Assembly: GCF_900496995.4 (NCBI RefSeq)
Contig: NC_044009.1
Coordinates: 35,487,505 to 35,551,504 of the forward strand
Length of the DNA: 64,000 nucleotides
Direction: 5' to 3'
DNA from: Aquila chrysaetos chrysaetos
Lineage: Eukaryota > Chordata > Aves > Accipitriformes > Accipitridae
Shown in pieces: positions 33,801 through 44,500 of this stretch. The notes beneath the pieces were generated by a model. It ran no database searches. It was not told where the DNA came from and was given only the letters and a program-made list of their open reading frames with translations. Every line of letters begins with the position of its first letter. Positions within the stretch are counted from its first letter, which is position 1. The position numbers and the translations under genes were made by a program.

Positions 33801-36800
33801 TGCTGTCGTCTTAAGCCCACTCTTGCTTCCCTTTTGGGGAAAGATTTATTCCTTTCTTTGTACTTGAGGGCCATTGTCGTCCCCCCATGACTAGTCCTGT
33901 CTTCTGTCCTCTAGACTAAATAAGCTCAACTCCCTAGATAATTTGCTTGTCAGTCATATCTCATACAATGCAGTTATTCTTGCTGGTCTCCTTTGTACTC
34001 TTTCCCATTTGTCCACATTTTTCTTTGGGTGTCTGAAACTAGATGTGGTATTTTGGCTGAGACATGGCTAGTGCTGAATAGGTGTCTTATGATTCCTAAG
34101 TTTTTCAAAGCTCAGTTTATATTTGAAGTGGGGAGTGCCCAGCCTTAGCTCGGAAGATGCTGCTCATTTGATGAAGTATCCTGGGATCAAAGTACTACAG
34201 TGAGGGCAGAGGTGCTGTCCTGGCTGCAGCATTTTTTTCCACCCCGAGACACTTTCTCCCCTCTGCCAGGGTAAGTGGGAGTCCCAAGATCCAGCTGGGA
34301 GTCTGCTGAGGTGTGGGTGGAGCATCAGGAATTGGGGTCAGGAGGGATGAGGACACCTGGAGAAGGAACACGGCATGCTTGTGGTTTGGCTGGCTGGAGG
34401 ATAAACCAAGCTGGGGATGGAGGTGGCTAAGGAAGGTTGGATAGACTGGTCATGAGCTTAGGCTTCAAAGGTTAGGTGAGCGCTTGTGGACACGAAGTGG
34501 AGGGAAGTCATGAGCCAAAGCCCTGATGTAGTTTTGGTTGCAACTACAGCACACACTGGTCACCCTAAATCTGAGCAGAGCTATTTAGGGTGGATGTTGG
34601 CACTGATCCAGAATTTCTCATTGATTCGTGAGAGGAGGTGTGTAGGATATGATTCTGAACAGAGTTGCTCAGCAAGCTGCTCAAGTCGGACTATAAATAT
34701 TGTCTACTTTGAAAGGGATGGTTTGTGGTTTGCAGAGGGGGAAAAAAAAACAGAAGTAGAATCTTGTTGGGGGAGAGCTGTTCTAGTTTTTCTTTATCCC
34801 TAACGAAATCTTCCACAGATGCTGCAGCAGACGGTGAGCCCATAGCCTGTCCCAGTTGTTCCAGTGACCATGTGGTCATCTTGCCTTCAGAGGCATGCTC
34901 CAGCACACCTTTGCCACCTGGCCCCGACAGCACGAGTGAGGACCTGTCAGACTCTGTCCTGGAGGGAGGCAGCCAGCAGGAGGGCCCAGAGGAAACACCT
35001 GCCCTGGCCAGTGAGAGTGGGAAGTTTTACATCGGCGGGGAGGACAGCTCGGAGATGGATACCAGCAACAGCACCAGGACCCCGGAGCTGAGTGGCGAGC
35101 ATGACGGCACTCTCCATTCCAGCTCCCGCAGTTCAGATGGGGGCTGCGGGAAGAAGGAGCTGGGCATGAAGAGCCAGTACTTGTCCCTCAGCCACACAGA
35201 CACCAATGGGGGCAGCTTGATGGGGAGCTACCGTTACAGTGTTTCTCGTGGGCCCACTCCATCCCAGCTCTCTCTGAACTCTGAGTCTGAGGAAACATGG
35301 AATCTCAGTCCCTGTGAGTATGTAGGAGCTGTGCAGGGTTTAGGGGTCTGCACAGCTTGGTGTTGGGCTTTATCACTGGTGCTTGCAGGGTGCACTGCCT
35401 CCTGTTTAATGGGGAGGGAGGGGGTCATCAAGCACGAGCAGCAGTGACCACTGTTCTTGTGAGCAGAGTTTTTTCATTCCCCTCTCTGTTCAATCCTCAC
35501 ACCTGAAGGTAGGGAAAAACTGAGTCAGCTCCTAATGCCTAGTATTGCTCAGACTCTGAGTAATAGCGTCTTGTTCTGGGAGCTGCACTGCTCAGTTACA
35601 GGCACACTGGGTTCCTGTGGCACCAGTGAGCTGCCAGCCGGAGTGTTACCTTTGGAGAATAGCATGCACAATTTCTCTGTATTTATTCTCTGGCTTAAGT
35701 GCAGTGTGAGGCTGGTGTGTTTGTAGGAGGCTGTGGTTAGTGGATCTAGAGTTACTTGTGCTTTCCTCAGTGGTCTTTGTGAGCTTCAGATGACAAAGCC
35801 AGTCCGAAAGAAGAGACTGTGTGCTGGCTGTGAGGGCTGTTGTGCAAGATAGCAGTTACTAGGATGTCCACAAATGCTTTTTGTGAAGGGCCTTGGATTT
35901 CTGATGTAGCAGACTGCCTTTTCTTGGGCATCAGCTTGTGATTTACAGAATAACTGAAGTTGGACAGGAGCTACGGAGGTTATCTGGTCCAGTCCACCAG
36001 GTGACTCTACTGCAACTGCAGTCTAGTCCTGATTTGCAAACCCATCAGCTTCTCAATCTATAGAGATCTCCCCTAGCCTTTTGATACTGCTGTGCCTCTG
36101 AAGAGGAGTTGGTATAGGACCAGTGTTTAGGATTGCCATGTTCAGTCTTGTACACTTGAAGTGTGAGAAATAAAGCCATCTGTTCTTTTGGGTTATATCG
36201 CAAGGTCCCAATTTAAAACTGAGCCCATGAAAAAGTTCCTGCTAAGAAGTTGACTAGTGTAGTGTTTCTGGTGGAAAACAGGCTCCACTGGGGAGTGTGT
36301 ACTCTCGGGCAGTATCATGGCTACTGTATAAATTACTTAGTCATATAATTGCATGACAAACCTAATTATGTTCTTAAGCAGTTTTATTGGTGTCTTCCTC
36401 AGTCCCCTTTAGCCTCACCACAGTCGAAGTCAAGAGTTTAAACAGTTGACCTGAGCTGACACCAGCTGAAATGAGAAATGTATTTTTGGCTTTGTGATAA
36501 AGAACTGCCCTCCTGCCAAATCTGGCAGCAAAGCAGTGTCCTCCTGTGACTAAACAGCTGAGCATAAGTTGAAGATGGGCTAGACCAAAACTTTGTATAT
36601 CTGAAGAAGCAAGTGTTGGAGTGATGGAGTCCCCTCATGGAGTCTCCAAATTGAGACCTGTGGCCTGGAAAGCCCTGACTTTGGCCCTTTTTCTTGAGGA
36701 GAGACTTGATGGAAGCAGGTGTGCAGAGGGGGTGACACTGCTGCGCTGGTGCCAGTCTGCATGCTTAGGCAGCATCTGGTCAGTGGGCAGAATGCTAATC

Positions 36801-39800
36801 CCACCCTTGGCTCTCCTCAGCTGTAAACAGCATCCTGAACATGAGGGACTTCCGTTCCGTGGATCATCGCCTGAAGCTGTATCTGGATATGGAGGTTTTT
36901 GAGGAGAATGCTGAGGAATTCCAGTGCTTCCTCAAGGTGAGCTCCCACAGCACCACTCCTACAGCTCCTTGGCTATCCTTCTTGCCACCCTTCAAGTTCT
37001 GCTCTGGGGTGGCATCCCAGAGACTGTGGGGTGTGAAGGGAGCTGAAGTGTGTTTGAGTCAGTCCTTTCCATGGGTGGGCTGGCAAGAGGCAGGCCAGTG
37101 CTATGACCCACCCTCTCTGTGCTCTAGGTGGTCATGGTGAAGTTTGGCCGTCAAGGAGAGTTCCTCTCAATCCTGGTCGCCTCTGATCTCAAGATTTATG
37201 TGCTGGAAGTCACTGGGGCTATCAGGTGAGGAGAATGGTAGCAAGTGAGACCCTGCAGCAAGGCTGTGAGCACTGGGTAGTGCCAGCCTGTGCTAGCCTT
37301 ACCCTGGAGGTGTGGTGACATGCAAAGGCTCTTCTGGCAAACCCCCCTGCTGCAGTCTGATGTGGGAGAGGAGATGGGGCAGCCTGCTGCAGCTGAGGAC
37401 TGTGCTCTGTGATTAGGGGACAACCTGCAGGCTGGCTGAAGAAGAATGACTCTCACTACCTGTCTGATATTTCCCATCTGGAAGTGGGACTCTGCCACCA
37501 GAGCTTGCGAATGGAGTTTGAGAACCCAAAAGCCTCCTACAATCTGCTGATCCGGAACCAAAGCTGCTGTGACCAGTTCCTGCAGACCCTGACATGTAAG
37601 AGTAGACCTGTGGCGGGGGCCGGGGGGAAGAGGATTTTGGAAGATTAGATCTTGGAGAGCTACCAGAAGAGCTGTAGTTGGATGTAAACATCATCTTTCA
37701 TCCCCCTTTATTATGTCTACTGAGATTCTTTTGACTCCCCTTGTCTCAGTATGTTGGAAATTCTCTTCTTGCCACTCAGAAAAAAGTTGGGGTAGAACCC
37801 CACTGGCATCATAACTTCCAGTGCCTCTCTGTAGACTAGAGAACGTACTGCCCTTGGGCTTGTAATAAAAGATGTCTACCTTCTCCCCCTCTTTAGATCT
37901 CATGCAAGAGCTACCTGCTAAGCACAGGAGTAAGGTGAAGGAAATCCCCACTGTGGAAATGAATCCACAACATTGGCTATGGTAAGAACAGCTTCTGAGG
38001 CATTGGGGTTTCAGATAGAAGAGGATGTGTGCTTGTCCAGCAGTGCCTGGGAAGCGTAGTGCTCAAAATGGGGCAGCACAGGAGGAGGCACTATTGGAGC
38101 AGCAGCCAGGCCTACATTACAAGTTTAAGGCAGCTGGCTCAGGTGCCTGGTGCACAAGGGGTGAGCAGGCAAAGGGGTGTCATGGACTGAGCCAGGCAGG
38201 GCAACTCCAGCTCTGCTGGAGGAGACTGAGCGGAATATAATGGAGGGAGGAAAAGGGGGAGGCATAGGGCAGCCTCCTCCCTTGCAAGAAACATTTGGTT
38301 CCTAACTGGCAAGGTGGTAGGTAGAGTAACAGGAGAGAGAGGGATTTTGCAACATCTGGAAGAGATGGGTCCCTCCCTTCCCCAAGAGGAAGTGAACAGT
38401 AGCTAGCGCACAGCAAACCTAGACTGCAAACAGAGTGCTTCCTTGATCAGCCCACTGTTGTATCTCCTCCAGGCCTCTGCTGGACTCCAAGACCACAGAT
38501 TCTGCAGCTGCAGATGACACTTGTTTCTTCTACCTGCTGGCCTACCTGATCCAAGGTACAGGAGATCTCAGTGGCCAGGTGTCCCACACCTTGTGCTGTC
38601 TGCTTACGTGCTGGCGTTTTTAGCGTACAGTCTGTGGGAGAAGAGCTGGGCCATTGGTCCGTCCAGGGGCATGGGTGAGGGCTCTTTTTTTAGCATTGAG
38701 ATGTGTAGAATAGCAGCATGCTTCTTCCTGTATAGGAAGTGAGTCTCCCAGCCCTTTTCTACATGGAAGTCCAGACTCTAGGGAGCAGTTGGTCTTTCAC
38801 CCAAAGTTTGGTGACAATTCAGAACAGTTTCTGAGAAGCTGGAGATTATCTAAGGGCTGGATCATTGCCCTGAGCTGAGGAGTCATACCCACAGCTGGTT
38901 TGTGTGAGGAGCTGAAAGGCTTCTCGGTTTGGGAAAACAGAAGCAGGTGTCTGGAACCCAAGGCAGTAGGACAGGAGCAGCCTGCTGGAGCCCATCAAGT
39001 TCTGTTCCAGGGCTTGCTGAGGGCCAAATGTACTAAACCTGGGATTTGAGTCTTCAGTTAATGATTCCAGTGTCATCTTGGCTTGGGACACAGAAAAAAA
39101 TCAACCTAGCTGTTCATCAAATTCTGACCAATTTGTTACTGCTTTTGCACCCTTGTTCACCATTGGCCATTGTGGAGGTATGAGAGAACGAGAATCAGAA
39201 GGAATCTGTGGGAAGTATGTTTATTGGTCTCCTCGAGCTGAACAAATAGTCTGTGGGAGGGAGAACTTCGGATGAGTTTTTCTTACTCTACAGTTTTCTC
39301 CTTTTTTAGAGTATGGTGCCCAAAACTGGACACAGTTCCAGCTGAGGCCTCGTTGCCAAGTAGACAGGACTAATTAAACATCCCATTTCTGATATTCCTA
39401 CTAATTCCCAAGAGTGAGATGTGACGAGAAAAGCAACGTGTTGCTGTAGCAGCTTGCGATCCCTAGTGACCTCAGCCAGTTCTGCTAGTTGTTCCCTATT
39501 TCTGTGCATCTGACTTATTCCCAAGTTCTAGTGTTTTTCATTTGCATCCACTGAAATCAGCTGGATGATATTTATGGTCCCTACAGTTTATCAAACCTAA
39601 TTTGCTTCCTGCCATGCTTACAACGCATCCCAACTTGGTATTAAACTTTATGTGTGTGATCTCTGTTCCAGCCATCAGATATCTGCAGCCAGATGAATTG
39701 AGGCCAAAAAAGGCAGCCTTTTAGCTGGAGCTGCTGACTTTTAACTAAGGAGTAGTAAAGTGTTGTTTAAGAGGTCCAAGGACTCAAGTGTCTTTTCCTG

Positions 39801-40753
39801 CTTCACATGAGGACATAGGCTGGACAAGGCCTGCTGGGTGGTGGTCTTTCATACACATGCTCCTGCAGTGAACTTGGATAAACTGGTCAAGGCCAGCCAC
39901 ATTTAGCTACCCTGCTCCACCTCTTCAGTCAGGAAGCTGGATAAGGCTGTTCACCCAGTTACTGTTGCTGAAAGGATTTCCCTAGGGGAGGAATGGAAAG
40001 TAAAGCTGGTTCTGTGGTGACTCAGGCTCTCAGCAAAGCCTCTCCTATTCCCTCGTATCCTTTTAGGGGCATCTGCTTTCCCTGTGACCCTGCTGAGCAC
40101 CCGAAGCATGCTGTTTCTGCTGGAGGAGAATCACCAGTGGCAGGTGCAGCCCTCCTTGGATGCAGACCATGAGGCAGAAACGCCTCCTAGGAGCAACATC
40201 CAGTTGAAGGAGAAGCAGCCGATCAGCAGTATTAGCAATGTCATAACCTATCGCCTCTGTCCTTGTGACATCAAGCTGATGCTTTATGATGAGGTAACCA
40301 GGAGGTGGTCATGGGGCACACAAGATGCTGGGGGCTGCATTGTGCTCAGATCCTGTTCCTGCCAAGAGTGTCTTGGGGCTGTCATCTCCCATCCTAACCT
40401 GGGGCCTTGCACTACAGAGGCAGGGGAGCACAGTGAATTGCTGCTGTACAAAAGTCATGCAGGGACACTTCCACGGCTGGCAGCAGAGAGGGATGGCACT
40501 TAGGAATTGGGAGGAGCTGGCAGCTGCACTGGGGAATAGCAGCTCAGGGCTGATCAGTGCCTTTCGGGCTAGGCTCTGCTCATCCACCTCCCTCTCTTTC
40601 CTCCCTCCCAGGTGCTGAAGGTGGAGAGCACTTGGCACATCCGTACAGAATGCCCTGAGCTCCTGGTAGAGCTGGTGGAGTGGATCCGTGGGGCCCTGGG
40701 AGGAGATGTTCTCGATCGAGCTACGGAAGGCTGTGTACGAGGGACTGGAGTGA
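21865..40753 (+). CDS. STK11IP: Serine/threonine kinase 11-interacting protein (LIP1)
   Basis: Cytoplasmic and endolysosomal leucine-rich-repeat scaffold that binds LKB1 (STK11). Exons: 21865-21919, 22042-22244, 24313-24387, 24703-24798, 25745-25852, 26060-26131, 27121-27250, 27435-27538, 28179-28268, 29321-29362, 29870-30037, 30342-30423, 30532-30897, 31079-31269, 32213-32323, 33111-33306, 34819-35313, 36821-36936, 37128-37225, 37417-37595, 37897-37981, 38473-38555, 40067-40293, 40612-40753. All phases join. Landmarks are [23 protein letters not shown], LRRs (about residues 105-305), [13 protein letters not shown], a Glu-rich stretch, a CLKC/CPSC zinc-ribbon-like pair (about 659-662 and 707-710), and a C-terminal region with [16 protein letters not shown]. 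About 1,170 residues, against roughly 1,090 in human. One extra base at 40690-40696 breaks the final exon; read literally the frame would run to 40812. A splice-acceptor-like tract touches the ATG, so an upstream leader exon is possible. Confidence 0.94.
22245..24312 (+). other. STK11IP: STK11IP second intron
   Basis: This 2.1 kb intron is bounded by AAG|GTCCGT and ttctctag. Its 5' end still lies in the CpG-rich region. No exon, RNA gene or recognisable repeat family was seen in it. Confidence 0.6.
26389..26459. repeat. Hairpin plus perfect palindrome in STK11IP intron
   Basis: CTGTATGTATCACTTGGC (26389-26406) is complementary, with one mismatch, to GCCAAGTGATAAATACAG (26418-26435), separated by an 11-base loop. 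Six bases further on, GTACAGTGTACACTGTAC (26442-26459) is a perfect 18-base palindrome. Both lie in the intron after the exon 26060-26131. It could be a relic of a palindromic DNA transposon, or it may fold in RNA; neither is proven. Confidence 0.7.
29070..29137 (+). repeat. Possible ancient CR1-like tail
   Basis: AATGGTCCCTTCTGGCCTTA followed by TATGCTAT resembles the 3' terminus of old sauropsid CR1 elements ('ggtcccttctggcctt...ctatga'). The match is short and the rest is not recognisable. Confidence 0.3.
33890..34130 (-). repeat. CR1 LINE fragment, antisense
   Basis: Read on the plus strand, the order CTAGACTAAATAAGCTCAAC, CTGGTCTCCTTTGTACTC, then a 'gtgtctgaaactagatgtggtattt' region corresponds to inverted CR1 ('ctagacaaacccagctcc...ctctggac...aactgaacacagtac'). 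It lies in the STK11IP intron before the exon at 34819. Borders are approximate. Confidence 0.6.
35945..36170 (-). repeat. CR1 LINE fragment, antisense 3' end
   Basis: CAGAATAACTGAAGTTGGAC followed by GGAGGTTATCTGGTCCAGTCC is the inverted form of the CR1 terminus ('cagaatcacagaatggttgaggttgg...ggtcatctggtccaacc'). The remainder decays into unrecognisable sequence in the same STK11IP intron. Confidence 0.7.
39296..39720 (-). repeat. CR1 LINE fragment, antisense
   Basis: GTGCCCAAAACTGGACACAG, then TTCCAGCTGAGGCCTCGTTG, is the inverted CR1 signature ('ggcccaaaactgaacacagtactcgaggtgcggcctcacc'). It occupies part of the 1.5 kb STK11IP intron between 38555 and 40067. The right border is uncertain. 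Confidence 0.65.
40690..40696 (+). other. STK11IP: One-base frame break in last STK11IP exon
   Basis: The bases after the Trp-Ile-Arg codons are GGGGCCC. In the literal frame the protein leaves all similarity here and continues to a stop at 40810-40812. In the +1 frame the next residues are [19 protein letters not shown] followed by TGA at 40751-40753, which matches the human end (PWEELFSIGLR...). The sequence therefore has one extra G or C in this homopolymer pair. It may be a sequencing or assembly error, or a real indel. Confidence 0.85.
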
Positions 40754-41573
40754 GCTTGCCAGCTGTAGGCAGGCAGAACTGGGAGTCGAGAGTGCTGCTG
40801 TGCTGGCAGTGATGCACAAGTGTTTCCCACTCCCATCTGACCTTGCTGTCCTGTGGCCTCTGCTTTCTACTCTACTCTTGCCCCTGGCCCTTTTTGGTGA
40901 GGAGGAGGGGAGCACACGGTGGTCCAGACTGCACAGTCAGTCACTTGCACTGGGCTGGCCATGGAAGGAGGAGGTGGAGGGTATTCCCTGTAATACTGCA
41001 TAAGCTACACAGAGTTTTAACTTGGCAGTGTCTGCTAGTATCCTTCAGGGTCATATGGAGTGTCACTGAAGGAAGAAGGGAACCAGACGAGAGCATGTTC
41101 AGTGGGACATGCAGTGGTACTAGGCAAACAGCAGGCCAGAGGCAGTTGGGTGCTGTGGTCTTTCTTGCAGGTGTATTTGCTGCCTTCATAGCTGTCTCAG
41201 AACAGCTGCCATTATCTGCTGCTGATTTTTTTTTTTCTTTTCCTCCCCCTCCCTCTTGTCCACGGCTTCCCTAAAGCTGCCTGCTTCAAACAGGAGCCTG
41301 ATTGCACAAGGGGATGAGGCATGTTGTACTAATAAGCCCACAGAGAGCCCTTACCCACCTGCCTGGTGGGACATGGCTCAGTCTGCTGCTGTAGTCTTTC
41401 ACTGTCACTGGGGAGGGAGGAGCTGTGAGGGTCTTAGCACAGAAATGTGTTGCTCATCACTTAGGGGTCGGGACCCTGGGTGGGCACTGGTAAGTAGAAG
41501 TGAGGCTTAGGCTTTTCTGAGCAGTCCAAAAGCAAGAGTCTATTTTAACATAAGTTTTACTATTTTCTATTGT

Positions 41574-41579
41574 AATAAA
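41574..41579 (+). terminator. STK11IP: Polyadenylation signal of STK11IP
   Basis: AATAAA lies 0.8 kb after the stop codon in an AT-rich patch, and T-rich sequence follows. This would give a 3' untranslated region of about 0.85 kb. Confidence 0.65.
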
Positions 41580-41599
41580 AGCTTATATTTATTGAATTG

Positions 41600-44500
41600 T
41601 CACATTTTCCTTGTTTCATCCTCTTGCACTGCTGTAATGTCTTTGTAAGGTCTTGCATACTAGCTTTGCAGCAGCCTCAAGGGTTCCCCAACATCTCACA
41701 AGTTTTGAACCATTCTCCCCCTCCTGTTCCGGGTGGGTGCTGATGGGCTGCTAGACTAATCTTCTCCACCTGGCTGGCTCCCAAGCAGCAACCAAGGAAC
41801 AAGGCCCAAACAGGATTAGACTGACAGCAGGTACTGGTTGTGGTGTTCTCCTGTGACAGTTGCCCTCAGGTGAGCATCCTGTGGGCTTCCAGCCCCAGCA
41901 AGTTGCTTACTGGCTGTACAGGTCCTCAGAGGCATGCCTCTCAGAGGAGCTGTGGCTGCTGTGGCTGTGGAGGTGGGAATACTGGCCCTTAGGTTCTTCC
42001 CTGTACCAAGCTTTACCTTGTCTCAACTTCTCCTGCACAGAGTTAAATGCAGCTCAGAAAATGCTGTTGCCTGGCCTGGGCTTGCCGTGTCACGGGGTCT
42101 CTGCACACTGTCTCTGCCCGGTGAGGAGCAACTGGAGGTGCTGTGTGTGGTGTTTTGATGCAGCTGAAGCTCCCTGTGGGGGTGAGCAGAAATGGAACTG
42201 TTACATTAAGGTGCTGCCAGGTGGGATCTGATACCCCAAGCAGGGACTTTTACTGATGGTTGCTTTTCCCAGAGCAGTGTCTCTGTCTTGGTATGAGTGT
42301 TCAACCCACAGTTTCAGGGCAAGTTTTCTGACTGCTGAATCCTTAGTGACAAAACCTCTATTTCATGTCGAGGTGATCTTCATTTCTTTAAAGACACGTA
42401 TTTGTCATTCAGTGACCTGATGCCTGTTTTCTCTGGATACTGAGTATGGCAGCTCTTTGCAACAGTCTGTACAACATCCAAACTTTCCACATACCCAAAG
42501 TTGGTGTCTGTGGCTTCAGTTTCTGTCAGCTAGAAAACAGCAGTGACTGGGTCCTGCAGCATCCCGCTGCTCCAGTTTCACCTGGACAGATGAGAGAAAG
42601 TTTCTCTCCCTGCTCAAACCCAGCTATGCCATCCTCATAGCCTTAGGAGAGCGGGAAGTTCAGTTTCCATACTTTGTAGTGGTCTGAATGCCACCTCGCA
42701 GCACACTGTTAGATGCTTCCTTGGAATCACTGTACGATTAGACTTTTCTCCTGTCACTTCCAGAAGCAGTTGAATTGCTGAAGGCCCGCAGTGGCTGATA
42801 TTTTTATCTAGCCTTCTATAGACTTGATTGACAAGATCTATACTGTCTTGAGGCAGATGTCACAATGGATTCCACTTTCTCCCCTCTTCCTAAATGGGCA
42901 TATGGCTGCTGCTCTCCGTTCCTTTGGAGCGATCTCAGACCGCAAGTGAGAGTGAGCTCAGTGGAAGTGCTGCCAGCACCTAGCGCTTTGTCTGGGAGAA
43001 GGAGTCTGAGACCTCAGCCAGTAAAGACCAGTAAGGGTTTTCTGTCTTCATCTTGCCATTTAAGGAGCTCGTGTAAGTTCTGTCTTCATCTTCTATAGCT
43101 GCATTTTTCACAAAGGGCAAGGGTCAAAATTGGACTTATTGGACCAGCTCATTGATGTCTCTTCTGCATAAGCTGATCCCCTGAGAAAGCCCATCCCTGG
43201 AGCTTGCTTTTGACATCTCAGTCGAGCTCCACCTTTGCTCTGCCATGCATGTCTGGTTATGTGTTGAGGGGCCCAACAAAGTGTGGACTGCCAGAACCAA
43301 AGGTTTCAGCTGTGTGCCTGTCATAGCTCTTCTTAAGCTCTTCCCAGTTTTTACTGCAGAAGTGACTACTCATTTGCTTCTGCTCCTTGCCACGTCTCTG
43401 AATGTCTGTGCCCTCAGCTCAGCATTAGCCTCTTAGTCCCGTTAAAGCTCCCTGCTCTTCTGCATTCCTCCAGCCACTGACAGGGAAGCTCACGTGGGAG
43501 TGCTGCCACAACCTGTCTCCTGCCTCTTCATGAAACACTTGCTTTGTTTTCCCTTAGGGTTTTGTCCTGGTTGTTACCAGATTAACCCCTTTGTGGTTAA
43601 TTCGTGATTGTGAACGCTTTGCTGTGGGGCTCCTTGCGCTAGGCGTAGCGATAGGATTAACTGGTCTCATTGCATCAGCTGGGCGTGTGCAAGGGCTTCC
43701 CCGACATGCTCCTCCACTCCAGAACTGCAGGCAGCCCTGACTGATGGCTGTGCAGGAACAGGGGTTGCGTAGGAGAGCCAGGGTTTGCGGAAAGGTGTGA
43801 CATCTGTTGAACCGGCCGCAGATGTCTTCTGCCTGTCATAACCCCGAACATGCAGTCCTCCAGCTGTGCTCTTGGGCACTCTTGATTTCCCCCTTCTTTC
43901 CCTTCTTGTTTTCTGGGTGCACTTGGCTCCAGTGCTCAGCTGCTAGCATGGAGCAAGGCTGGTCTGAATCTCAGCATTTCCCTGCCTGCATCTGCCTGGA
44001 GCAGGCTCTTCTCGGGGTGTGTGTAGCTGGAGGAATGCCCAGGCCTGTGGCAGCCATAGGGCTCTGGAGACAGGCTGCAGGCAGCCATGGGCTCAGGCTT
44101 CAGGCTGGCCATTGCCATGAGCCTGAAGCTACCACCACTTTTCCACGGGCACATACCAGCGCTGCCTGACTTTGCTGTTCAACTCATCAATGAAAATGAT
44201 GCCTCAGTTGTGGGTTTGGCTATTTCAGTGCATCCTACTCTGTGTCTCTGCCCTCTAAATCAGTACTGCCTTGAGCATACGTGGCCTGTGGGTTAGCTGT
44301 CAGCCCCCTTGCAGGATGTCTAACTAACAAAGCCTTGTTTCTAGTCAAACTGGGTAACTGGAGGGACTGGTTGTTTACTTCTAGCAGAAAATCCCTGCTG
44401 GCCTCATCCCAAGGGGACTGGAGATGTAGCAGCAAAGGGCACATGTTCCCCATGGCTCGCGGACCTGCCTGGCCAGCTTCATCCCCCCTGGGGGTGCCAG

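Noticed and set aside
40612..40812. Literal 66-codon C-terminus of STK11IP
   Set aside because: Similarity to mammalian STK11IP switches frame at 40690-40696, so the literal tail is more likely an effect of an extra base.
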